Assembly (NCBI RefSeq): GCF_003609775.1
Contig: NZ_AP018049.1
Coordinates: 1,302,001-1,366,000 of the forward strand
Reading direction: 5' to 3'
Length of the DNA stretch: 64,000 bases
Source of the DNA: Prevotella melaninogenica
GTDB taxonomy: Bacteria > Bacteroidota > Bacteroidia > Bacteroidales > Bacteroidaceae
In this document: positions 43,757 to 51,499 of the stretch, piece after piece
How the letters are laid out: the number at the start of each line of letters is the position of its first letter
Position numbering within the stretch: the first letter of the stretch is position 1
Notes under the pieces: generated by a model
Databases searched by the model: none
Told to the model about the DNA's origin: nothing
What the model saw: only the letters and a program-made list of their open reading frames with translations
Translations under genes and position numbers: made by a program

Positions 43757-44182
43757 CTAATACTCCCAGCTCGTTTGATAATTGTCATAAACACGTGGGG
43801 CGGCATAGCCATAACGCAGGAAAAGCTCATTAATCCATTGCTGCTCGCCCTCACTCAGTTTGTTAATCCCCCGATGATAACGATAGTAGACAAAGCGACT
43901 GCCGAAATGGTCCTCCAGAGCACGACGTAGAGAGCGGTAGTCACTATGCTTTACATCATCAAAAAGATGCGAGAATCCCCACGCCAATCGTTCTGTCTTC
44001 ATTGTGTGAAACTCCTTACAGCTATTGCCAGAACGAGCAGAGGGAAGAACGGTCAATGCCGAGTGTTGGCTAACTGGAAGTGTCTTACCCACATAATAGC
44101 GCAGGCACTGCTCTTTGAGAATACAATCGTGCATAAAGCACACTGCCCAATCTTTGGGCATGTTAGAAAAATCTGTAAACAT
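43757..44182 (-). CDS. DUF6078-like conserved Bacteroidales protein
   Basis: The 141-residue protein follows the DUF6078 pattern seen next to vapE-like genes in Bacteroidales: a Cys-rich start (WAVCFMHDCILKEQCLRYYVGK, with C-x4-C-x5-C spacing suggestive of a small metal site), then VLPSARSGNSCKEF, ERLAWGFSHLF, DHFGSRFVYYRYHRGINKLSEGEQQWINELFLRYGY and a YxxxWEY end. Its function is unknown. A TATCTTTG -7 element lies about 95 bp upstream. A TTGCTGTCA dyad (44331-44416) lies upstream of the promoter. Pairing with vapE suggests a conserved two-gene module, which is inferred. Confidence 0.65.
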   Translation of the reverse strand: MFTDFSNMPKDWAVCFMHDCILKEQCLRYYVGKTLPVSQHSALTVLPSARSGNSCKEFHTMKTERLAWGFSHLFDDVKHSDYRSLRRALEDHFGSRFVYYRYHRGINKLSEGEQQWINELFLRYGYAAPRVYDNYQTSWEY

Positions 44183-44277
44183 AAATAGAATGATTTAAGA
44201 ATAAAACAAAAGGAAGATGCTGTTAGTTTGTAGAATATCACGCCTTGCGTGCCGTTGCTCTTCCTAATATCTGCGTG

Positions 44278-44285
44278 CAAAGATA
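44278..44285 (-). promoter_or_regulatory. -7 element of the DUF6078-like gene
   Basis: The minus strand reads TATCTTTG, 95 bp upstream of the start at 44182. Confidence 0.45.
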
Positions 44286-44330
44286 CAACACAGAGATACC
44301 CCTTGTCAAGTTTTTCACGGATTATTTTTA

Positions 44331-44416
44331 TTTTGCTGTCACTCCTATCATCCACTCACGACTTATAACACTTTATAAATCAATCAAATACCGCAAATGT
44401 TAAAAATGACAGCAAA
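44331..44416. repeat. TTTGCTGTCA dyad, copy D, upstream of the DUF6078-like gene
   Basis: TTTGCTGTCA (44332-44341) and TGACAGCAAA (44407-44416) are perfect inverted repeats about 65 bp apart. The right arm AATGTTAAAAATGACAGCAA matches the reverse complement of the left arm of copy A. Confidence 0.65.
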
Positions 44417-44473
44417 CAGTTTTCAAACTTAGTGTAGTATATATATCATTTATAGAAATTTCAACATAAGAAT

Positions 44474-44653
44474 TCACAATATATAATATTCCCTCGTGCT
44501 CATTTCGAGCAACGTGTAGGCTGTATGCCGCAAACACTGGCTGACTTTCTCGCAGTGAGTGCCAGCGCTGTGTTCATAATCGTAGGATAATTGGTTGTAT
44601 TCTTCAAGGGTCATAGGATATTCTTCTTCAAAGTGATTCCTACATCCACTCAT
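44474..44653 (-). CDS. Small hypothetical protein (59 aa)
   Basis: The minus strand reads MSGCRNHFEEEYP and then MTLEEYNQLSYDYEHSA, GTHCEKVSQCLRHTAYTLL, ending at a TGA at 44474-44476. It starts inside the last codons of the preceding putative nuclease gene (overlap 14 bp), suggesting translational coupling. A start at the second Met (44614) would give 46 residues. Composition looks like real coding sequence, with CxxC-like CEKVSQC spacing. The function is unknown. It is probably a small partner of the putative nuclease, by position only. Confidence 0.5.
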   Translation of the reverse strand: MSGCRNHFEEEYPMTLEEYNQLSYDYEHSAGTHCEKVSQCLRHTAYTLLEMSTREYYIL

Positions 44654-45251
44654 CGACTGTCGTCCTTACCAAATCTAAAATCATAGCTTTATCTTTGGAC
44701 TCTATAATATCTTGGACTTTCTTACCCTTAAATGTTTGATAAATAGATAAACGGATAACAGGAATTCCGCTTATAACTCCAGTAACATCCCTTAGAAAAT
44801 CATAAAAAGCACGCTGCCTCCATCGTGAACTTCCAGCCCCATCTAAGCATCCATTATCATCACTTTTTACAAACAACATCTCTGATGAATTATTTTTCCA
44901 AAATCCTCCATGCTTACGGCAACGAGACTGGTATAGTTCACAGAAACACATATATTCATCTAAACGGAAACCTTTTATTTCTTGATAAATGGCAGAGTTT
45001 AATGTTTTATATCTATATTTATTGAAATGATTCTCTTCATCTAATTCTATTATAAACTTAGGGGTTGAGATATCCCATGGACCAAAAGTTAAAGGAGGAT
45101 CTTCCTGTGTTCCTCCTAATTCTTTGTACATACTCTTCACCTCAGAATAATGCTCAGGTGAAAGTGATAACTGACTCTTAGTAAGTTTCGAGTGCTTCTT
45201 TTCTCCATACTCTTGCAGTACTACCTGCTTTAAGATATTCTCTTTTTTCAT
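44640..45251 (-). CDS. Hypothetical protein, putative PD-(D/E)xK-like nuclease
   Basis: The 203-residue cytoplasmic protein has PLTFGPWDISTPKFIIELDEENHFNKY (about 53-80), reminiscent of a restriction-type D...E-x-D core, then FCELYQSRCRKHGGFWKNNSS, and GAGSSRWRQRAFYDFLRDVTGV (about 138-159), which is a recurring conserved block in unnamed defence-linked proteins. It ends VDEWM. I do not recognise a named family with confidence. It sits between the DUF6078-like gene and dnaK in the accessory block, with a small ORF overlapping its 3' end. A nuclease role is speculative. Confidence 0.55.
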   Translation of the reverse strand: MKKENILKQVVLQEYGEKKHSKLTKSQLSLSPEHYSEVKSMYKELGGTQEDPPLTFGPWDISTPKFIIELDEENHFNKYRYKTLNSAIYQEIKGFRLDEYMCFCELYQSRCRKHGGFWKNNSSEMLFVKSDDNGCLDGAGSSRWRQRAFYDFLRDVTGVISGIPVIRLSIYQTFKGKKVQDIIESKDKAMILDLVRTTVDEWM

Positions 45252-45267
45252 TGTTTAGGTTGGATAA

Positions 45268-45305
45268 AACAAAAGAGAAGAATATTAGAGTTCCTCTCTT
45301 TTGTT
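45268..45305 (-). terminator. Probable terminator of dnaK
   Basis: AACAAAAGAGA (45268-45278) pairs with TCTCTTTTGTT (45295-45305). The stem's own T-rich arm lies downstream on the minus strand. It also overlaps the leader of the putative nuclease gene at 45251. Confidence 0.55.
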
Positions 45306-45326
45306 GTAATATAGTTATAATCTTCT

Positions 45327-47231
45327 TTACTTCACTTCCTCAAAGTCTGCATCTTGGATGGTGTCATCCTGCTTTGGCTGCTCCTGCTGACCAGCGTCTG
45401 CGCCTGGCTGAGGACCACCCTGTGCACCTGATTGGCTGTACATCTGCTGTGATGCTGCCTGCATAACGGTGTTGAGGTTGTTGATAGCTGTGTCGATGGC
45501 TGCAACGTCAGCTGACTTGTGAGCATCACGGAGCTGCTGGAGAGCAGACTCGATGCCTAACTTCTGATCGGCTGGAATCTTGTCACCATTGTCCTTCAAG
45601 AAGTTCTCAGTGGTGAAGATCATTGAGTCAGCCTGATTCAGCTTGTCAATCTTCTCACGCTCTGCCTTATCAGCTGCAGCATTCTGCTCAGCCTCAGCCT
45701 TCATACGGTTGATTTCCTCCTCGCTCAAACCACTTGAAGCCTCGATGCGGATGCTCTGCTCCTTACCTGTTGCCTTATCCTTAGCAGATACATTGAGGAT
45801 ACCGTTAGCATCGATGTCGAATGTTACCTCAATCTGTGGCACACCACGACGAGCTGGAGCAATACCTGTCAGGTTGAACTGACCGATAGACTTGTTCTGT
45901 GCTGCCATTGGACGCTCACCCTGCAGAACGTGGATAGTAACCTCTGTCTGGTTATCGGCTGCAGTAGAGAACACCTCGCTCTTCTTGCAAGGGATGGTAG
46001 AGTTAGCCTCGATGAGCTTTGTCATCACACCACCCATAGTTTCAATACCGAGGGTAAGAGGAGTTACGTCGAGCAATACGATATCACCCACACCGCTCTC
46101 CTTGTTAAGGATAGCACCCTGAATAGCTGCACCAACAGCAACCACCTCATCAGGGTTAACACCCTTTGAAGGCTCCTTACCGAAGTAGTTCTTTACCAAT
46201 GTCTGCACAGCAGGAATACGGCTTGAACCACCTACCAGGATAACCTCATCGATATCTGATGTCTGCAACTTAGCATCACGGATAGCGTTCTGGCAAGGAA
46301 CAAGACAAGCCTGAATGAGGTTGTGTGCCAACTGCTCAAACTGTGAACGAGTCAAAGTCTTTACCAAGTGCTTTGGAACACCGCCCTCAGCTGTGATATA
46401 AGGCAGGTTAATCTCTGTAGAAGAAGAGCTTGACAACTCAATCTTAGCCTTCTCAGCAGCCTCCTTCAAACGCTGCATTGCCATTGGATCCTTTCTCAAG
46501 TCGATACCCTCCTCAGACTTGAAACCATCAGCGAGCCAGTCGATGATAACCTGATCGAAGTCGTCACCACCAAGGTGAGTATCACCATTCGTAGAAAGTA
46601 CCTCGAACACACCGCCACCGAACTCAAGGATAGAGATATCGAATGTACCACCACCAAGGTCGAATACAGCAATCTTCATATCCTTATTAGCCTTGTCAAC
46701 ACCGTAAGCAAGCGCTGCAGCAGTAGGCTCATTCACGATACGCTGTACGTTAAGACCTGCAATCTGACCAGCCTCCTTAGTAGCCTGACGCTGTGAGTCA
46801 GAGAAGTATGCTGGTACGGTGATAACTGCATCTGTCACTTCCTGACCGAGATAGTCCTCTGCGGTCTTCTTCATCTTCTGCAATACCATTGCAGAAATCT
46901 CCTGTGGAGTATATTTACGGTCGTCAATCTGAATACGTGGATAACCACCCTCGTTAACAACCTTGAATGGTACACGCTCAGCCTCTTTCTGACACTGCTC
47001 GTAAGTCTCACCCATGAAACGCTTAACAGAGTAAACAGTCTTCTCTGGGTTTGTGATAGCCTGACGCTTAGCAGGATCACCCACCTTACGCTCACCGCCC
47101 TCAACGAAGCCAACGATAGAAGGTGTAGTACGCTTACCCTCACTGTTAGCGATTACCACTGGCTCATTACCTTCAAATACAGCAACACAAGAGTTTGTTG
47201 TTCCTAAGTCAATTCCAATAATCTTTCCCAT
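45327..47231 (-). CDS. dnaK: Chaperone protein DnaK (Hsp70)
   Basis: The 634-residue protein begins [21 protein letters not shown] (phosphate-1 loop), with [18 protein letters not shown] (phosphate 2), [17 protein letters not shown], the substrate domain (about 390-505, [17 protein letters not shown]) and a helical lid ending in a Gln/Gly/Pro-rich disordered tail with [12 protein letters not shown] acid end. The protein folds and protects nascent or stressed polypeptides with DnaJ and GrpE, neither of which is present here. The gene is the usual length and is monocistronic. A sigma-54-like sequence lies about 120 bp upstream. Confidence 0.97.
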   Translation of the reverse strand: MGKIIGIDLGTTNSCVAVFEGNEPVVIANSEGKRTTPSIVGFVEGGERKVGDPAKRQAITNPEKTVYSVKRFMGETYEQCQKEAERVPFKVVNEGGYPRIQIDDRKYTPQEISAMVLQKMKKTAEDYLGQEVTDAVITVPAYFSDSQRQATKEAGQIAGLNVQRIVNEPTAAALAYGVDKANKDMKIAVFDLGGGTFDISILEFGGGVFEVLSTNGDTHLGGDDFDQVIIDWLADGFKSEEGIDLRKDPMAMQRLKEAAEKAKIELSSSSSTEINLPYITAEGGVPKHLVKTLTRSQFEQLAHNLIQACLVPCQNAIRDAKLQTSDIDEVILVGGSSRIPAVQTLVKNYFGKEPSKGVNPDEVVAVGAAIQGAILNKESGVGDIVLLDVTPLTLGIETMGGVMTKLIEANSTIPCKKSEVFSTAADNQTEVTIHVLQGERPMAAQNKSIGQFNLTGIAPARRGVPQIEVTFDIDANGILNVSAKDKATGKEQSIRIEASSGLSEEEINRMKAEAEQNAAADKAEREKIDKLNQADSMIFTTENFLKDNGDKIPADQKLGIESALQQLRDAHKSADVAAIDTAINNLNTVMQAASQQMYSQSGAQGGPQPGADAGQQEQPKQDDTIQDADFEEVK

Positions 47232-47350
47232 AATTGTATATTCTTTTTTTTATTATTATTTCGTTTTCAATATTGACGCTTGTCTATCACAGTATCATCA
47301 GACTTACATCATCTACTGCTGTTACTGACGGCGTCATTCGCCAATAATTA

Positions 47351-47366
47351 GACAAATGATGTGCCA
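47351..47366 (-). promoter_or_regulatory. Sigma-54-like promoter upstream of dnaK
   Basis: The minus strand reads TGGCAC, five bases, then TTGTC, close to the -24/-12 consensus TGGCAC-N5-TTGCW (last position of the -12 element off by one). It lies about 120 bp from the dnaK ATG and is flanked upstream by CTGTCAGTCTGTC words. Use by sigma-54 is inferred. Confidence 0.35.
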
Positions 47367-47554
47367 ACAGAGACAGACTGACAGAATGGCAGAAAGACTC
47401 TGCAATATTGTCAAAACAATAAATTAATAGACAGAAACCACCTTTCTTATTTATCATTTTCCACAGCTTCACATACCTTTTAGACTTTCCCTATACTACT
47501 ACTATACACTATCAGATGAAACAACAAGTATCTTCTTATATCATAGAAAAACAA

Positions 47555-47586
47555 ACCCGGAAACATCCGAATAGATGTTCCCGGGC
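47555..47586 (-). terminator. Terminator of the lipoprotein gene
   Basis: ACCCGG-AAACATC (47555-47567) pairs with GATGTT-CCCGGGC (47574-47586) with a slight bulge. A TTGTTTTTC tail follows on the minus strand. Confidence 0.6.
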
Positions 47587-47611
47587 TTTTGCTTATACTG
47601 TTTTATAAAAC

Positions 47612-48235
47612 TTATACTCTTGGTTCAGAAGCAAGGAAGAAATAATCAGCACCCTTACTAACAGACTTATCAAGAACACCGTCAATCACCAGTCCACCCT
47701 CTAAAAGACGAGTTGCAAGCACCTTACGATCTGCATCATAACCTCCATAGGTATAATCAGCCTTGAAAAGGAAAGCTATAGCTACATCATGAGTTTTACC
47801 CCCATAAGTAACCTTGCCTAAGTCCAAACGATAAGGAGCAATATAAAAGAGGATTGGTTTCACGCTGAACACGCTAATAGCACATTTGATTTCCTGATTT
47901 GGCAAAGCCTCGATAGCTTGCTTCAAATCAGTATCAATAATACTTGCGGTCAACATCTTAGTTGGGATATTTTTGATAATAAGTGTTGTGTCATCTTTGA
48001 TTTCCCAAGTAGTATTCACAGAATCTTTTCTTTCAAGTTGTTCCCGTTCGTTTAGGCCATATCTCGAAAGTTTACCATGATAAAGGCCTTGAATAGTATG
48101 GCTTGCAGCCCTCAACTCTTCTACTGTTGGGCGGTTGCGTTTTGCCTGTTCATCATAATCGTCATTCAAACAAGAAGAAAATGACAATGTTGCTATAAGT
48201 GCAACAAATAAAATCAATAGTTTGTTCTTTTTCAT
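47612..48235 (-). CDS. Bacteroidota lipoprotein, DUF4840-like
   Basis: The 207-residue product has a lipoprotein signal (MKKNKLLILFVALIATLSFS, then SC with Cys22) followed by an acidic linker (LNDDYDEQ), then a soluble domain with HTIQGLYHGKLSRYG and IPTKMLTASIIDTDLKQAIEALPNQEI, ending in a strand-rich region. Its resemblance to the Bacteroidota DUF4840 lipoproteins is suggestive. It should be tethered in the envelope. It is monocistronic with a promoter at 48277-48306 and a terminator. Confidence 0.7.
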   Translation of the reverse strand: MKKNKLLILFVALIATLSFSSCLNDDYDEQAKRNRPTVEELRAASHTIQGLYHGKLSRYGLNEREQLERKDSVNTTWEIKDDTTLIIKNIPTKMLTASIIDTDLKQAIEALPNQEIKCAISVFSVKPILFYIAPYRLDLGKVTYGGKTHDVAIAFLFKADYTYGGYDADRKVLATRLLEGGLVIDGVLDKSVSKGADYFFLASEPRV

Positions 48236-48276
48236 TTATAGTACGTTTTGGTTATTATATTTAAGTTTATTGGTCA

Positions 48277-48306
48277 CAAATTTACACATTATCAACTTAT
48301 TTCCAA
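48277..48306 (-). promoter_or_regulatory. Promoter of the DUF4840-like lipoprotein
   Basis: On the minus strand a TTG (48304-48306) and TAAATTTG (48277-48284) are separated by 19 bp. The ATG at 48235 lies 41 bp downstream. Confidence 0.6.
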
Positions 48307-48507
48307 CACAATTACTGTTAAAAGAGTAATAAGAAAGTTGTATGATAGTTTATGTTATTTATTTTAAAGAATTTACCCCCTGTTTGTAGACAAAATAAAG
48401 TGCTTTTGATAACATATAATACGCTATATAACTAAAAGAGAAGTTAGGGAAGATTGAAAGTATTTTCAGCTATCAACACTTTACTTTCACGATAATAAAC
48501 ATTTTTC

Positions 48508-48559
48508 TTCATGAAAAGAAATATTTTCTTTCGTGAAAATAAATATTTCTTTTCATGAA
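48508..48559. repeat. Three TTC(A/G)TGAA palindromes at 22-bp intervals
   Basis: TTCATGAA at 48508-48515, TTCGTGAA at 48530-48537 and TTCATGAA at 48552-48559. The outer ones also form a 19-bp perfect inverted repeat (48508-48526 and 48541-48559). The spacing puts all three on the same face of the DNA. Confidence 0.6.
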
Positions 48560-48656
48560 AATAATTCACCATCGTTGGAAATAAAGGAATGCTAAAAGCC
48601 TTTAGAAGGTATCAATATAGATAGAACTATAACCCAAACTCAGGCTTTTACCTACC

Positions 48657-50114
48657 TTAGTTTTCCTTCCAAAAAGCAGGCGAGAAGAGCACCAAGACTG
48701 TAAACAGTTCCAAACGACCTACGAGCATAAGGAAGGAACAAATCCACTTTGCAAAGTCTGGCAACTGTGCCCATGACATTGTAGGACCAATCTCCATACC
48801 CAAAGTCGGACCGACATTACCCAAACAACTCAATGTAATCGTAATAGCATTTGTATTATCAATACCAAAAGCAATCATCGTAAAGGCACAGAAGAGTGTC
48901 AAAATAAGATAAAGACCGATAAAGCCCAAAAGCGTTACACGTTTTGCCTGTGGGATATTCACACCATCAATCTTCATTGGTAAGACGGCGTTAGGATGCA
49001 GAATTTGACGAAACTCATTACGTACTACCTTCAACAACATCACTCCACGAATACTTTTGACACCACCACTGGTAGAACCCGAACAGCCACCGAGGAACAT
49101 ACATGCAGCTAAAACAACCCATGTTACATGAGGCCACTTGGCAGCATCGTCGCTGAATAGTCCTGTCGTTGTTATAAAGGAAATCACCTGAAAGAGGGCA
49201 CAACGGAAAGCGCGCTCTATATCATAATGGTTACGATAAACAAGTTCAAAAGCAATAAAGATTGCAAATGAGAGTACCATAATCGTATAGAAACGGAACT
49301 CACTATTCTTTAATAACTTCTTGATATCCAATCCTACCACTGAGGCATACAACAATGTGAAGTTGACACCAGAAAGGAAGCAAAACAATGCACAGACATA
49401 TTCTTCCGCCGGAGAGTGAAAGGTTGCTATAGAACCGCTCTCTGTTGAGAATCCACCCGTTGCCGTACTGGTCATAGAATAGTTGAAAGCATCAAACCAT
49501 CCCATACCACATAGCTTATAAGAGAAGATACAAGCGATTGTCAGAACCACATAAACAATCCAAATCCACTTGGCACTTGTGCTCAGTCGTGGGTGTAATT
49601 TACTTTTAATAGGACCAGTTGCTTCGGCAGCAAATACCTTTACCGAACCGCCCACCATAGAAGGAAGGATGGCTATGGTAAAGAATACAATACCTAAGCC
49701 ACCAATCCACTGTGTCAACGAACGCCAAAAAAGGAGTCCCTTTGGTAGATATTCAGGATAGTCTATAATCGTTGCACCAGTCGTTGTAAAACCTGACATA
49801 GCCTCAAAGAATGCATCTGTGAAACTCCCGATATAGCCACTAAGTATAAACGGAAGTGTACCAAAGAGCGTAAAGAGTATCCAAGATATCGTTACTACGA
49901 AATAGGCATCACGACGTCCTAAGAGGTTGTCTGCATGACGGCCTAACAATCGGAAAACAATACCAGCACCTACCGTTATGAGAATACTCCACACGAATGG
50001 CAGGATGTCAACACCATAATATATCAATGACACTAACAGACAAAGAAGCATCAGTACACCCTCTATCCATAATAGAGAGCCAAGAATCTTGGAAATAAGT
50101 TTCAGATTAAGCAT
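48657..50114 (-). CDS. trkH: Potassium uptake protein TrkH
   Basis: The 485-residue inner-membrane protein has about ten membrane segments and four pore-loop regions of the superfamily of K+ transporters (for example FEAMSGFTTTGATII near 105-120, TATGGFSTESG near 215, FITTTGLFSDDAA near 315, and CLGNVGPTLGMEIG near 420). The conserved glycines of the selectivity filter are present. TrkH is the membrane pore of a K+ uptake system controlled by the cytoplasmic NAD(H)-binding TrkA, whose gene ends 3 bp upstream. Co-translation is likely. The operon also includes dxs. Confidence 0.95.
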   Translation of the reverse strand: MLNLKLISKILGSLLWIEGVLMLLCLLVSLIYYGVDILPFVWSILITVGAGIVFRLLGRHADNLLGRRDAYFVVTISWILFTLFGTLPFILSGYIGSFTDAFFEAMSGFTTTGATIIDYPEYLPKGLLFWRSLTQWIGGLGIVFFTIAILPSMVGGSVKVFAAEATGPIKSKLHPRLSTSAKWIWIVYVVLTIACIFSYKLCGMGWFDAFNYSMTSTATGGFSTESGSIATFHSPAEEYVCALFCFLSGVNFTLLYASVVGLDIKKLLKNSEFRFYTIMVLSFAIFIAFELVYRNHYDIERAFRCALFQVISFITTTGLFSDDAAKWPHVTWVVLAACMFLGGCSGSTSGGVKSIRGVMLLKVVRNEFRQILHPNAVLPMKIDGVNIPQAKRVTLLGFIGLYLILTLFCAFTMIAFGIDNTNAITITLSCLGNVGPTLGMEIGPTMSWAQLPDFAKWICSFLMLVGRLELFTVLVLFSPAFWKEN

Positions 50115-50116
50115 GG

Positions 50117-51457
50117 TTAAATAAATAATTTTTCCACCTTTTTCATATCAGCATTATAACAGAACACCACAACAGAGTCGCCTGCTTCAATCTGTGTATT
50201 ACCAGATACAAGCATTCCCTCTCCGCTTCTTACGAGTCCACCAATCGTTACTCCCTTCGGAAGATTTAAATCTCTTACCGCCTTTCGAGTGATTTTTGAC
50301 TCAGGGCTTGGCACAAACTCAGCCACATCAGCATTGATAGACATAAGGAACTTCACATTTGCTACATTTGCATCAAGCATCATCTGATAGATATGACTGG
50401 CTGCAAGTGCTTTCTTATTGATAATCGTACCAATGTCAAGTCCATCAGCTGTATTCACGTAATCAAAGTTCTCTACTGATGCAACAGTTTTGCGAACACC
50501 AAGTCGTTTAGCCGTAAGACAGGCAAGAATATTCGTTTCTGCATTTGAAGTCAATGCCACAAAAGCTTGTGTATGACGGATTCCCTCCTCCTGCAACAAA
50601 CCAATATCACGACCATCGCCATTGATAACCAGTCTGTCTTCACTGAAGATATCATTAAGAATCTCGCAACGAGTAGGCTTCTGTTCAATAATCTTCGCAT
50701 TCATATATTCTGGCAGCATCTTTACAGCACGTGCTGCAGTCTTACCACCACCCATAAAGATTACATTCTGTACATCGACATAATGTTCCTTACCAACAAT
50801 CTTACGAATATACGGAATATACTGCTTTGTGGTCATAAAATAAGCCAAGTCATATAACTGCAAGGTATCATTACCACCAGGGATAATTGTCTCATCATTA
50901 CGCTTGATAGCAACGACATGATAAGGATCATCTGGTCCACAGATATCCTTCAAAGGTTGGTCGAGTATCTCACACGTCTCACGCAGTTTAATACCCAACA
51001 TCACCAAAGCACCATCATGCACATCCCAACGTTGGCGTACCCATGACATCTTCAAACCATTGATGATATCTTTTGCAGCAAGTATCTCTGGATAAATAAT
51101 ATCACTAATACCCATCTGACGGAACAATTCCTTATTATGTTCTTCAACATACTCAGGATTGTCCACACGTGCAACAGTCTTCTTCGCACCCAACTGATGT
51201 GCCATAACACAAGATGCGATATTAGCTGATTCACTTGGAGTAACAGCAATAAAGAGGTCGGTATGTTCCACACCTGCTTCTTTCAGTCCCTTTATATTTG
51301 TGGGTGAACATTCCATGGTTAGCAAGTCATACTCACTACTGATTTTCTCCAGATTCTCTGGATTCTCATCCATAAGTACGATATCTTGCATATTACGAGA
51401 AAGCAATTTCGCCAAATAGGTTCCTATGGCGTATGCGCCTGCTATAATTATTTTCAT
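50117..51457 (-). CDS. trkA: Trk potassium transporter regulatory subunit TrkA
   Basis: The 446-residue soluble protein is a tandem of two RCK domains. The first starts MKIIIAGAYAIGTYLAKLL, a Rossmann nucleotide-binding loop with GAYAIG in place of the usual GxGxxG. The second includes VIFMGGGKTAARAVKMLPEYM (about 230-250). RCK_C regions follow each. TrkA binds NAD(H)/ATP and gates TrkH. It sits 42 bp after dxs and 3 bp before trkH on the same strand. The family and partner are clear; the ligand preference is not. Confidence 0.95.
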   Translation of the reverse strand: MKIIIAGAYAIGTYLAKLLSRNMQDIVLMDENPENLEKISSEYDLLTMECSPTNIKGLKEAGVEHTDLFIAVTPSESANIASCVMAHQLGAKKTVARVDNPEYVEEHNKELFRQMGISDIIYPEILAAKDIINGLKMSWVRQRWDVHDGALVMLGIKLRETCEILDQPLKDICGPDDPYHVVAIKRNDETIIPGGNDTLQLYDLAYFMTTKQYIPYIRKIVGKEHYVDVQNVIFMGGGKTAARAVKMLPEYMNAKIIEQKPTRCEILNDIFSEDRLVINGDGRDIGLLQEEGIRHTQAFVALTSNAETNILACLTAKRLGVRKTVASVENFDYVNTADGLDIGTIINKKALAASHIYQMMLDANVANVKFLMSINADVAEFVPSPESKITRKAVRDLNLPKGVTIGGLVRSGEGMLVSGNTQIEAGDSVVVFCYNADMKKVEKLFI

Positions 51458-51499
51458 TTCTTCTTCTTTTTCGTTTAAATGATGATGAGTGATAATATA

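Larger units (their letters stand above)
47232..47611. other. dnaK upstream region
   Basis: No gene. It holds the downstream terminator of the lipoprotein gene (47555-47586) and a sigma-54-like promoter with dyad-rich flanks (CTGTCAGTCTGTC) at 47351-47390 on the minus strand. It is T-rich near the dnaK start. Confidence 0.5.
48236..48656. other. Region between the lipoprotein gene and trkH
   Basis: About 420 bp without a gene. It holds the lipoprotein promoter and three TTC(A/G)TGAA palindromes spaced exactly 22 bp apart (48508-48559). Confidence 0.6.
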
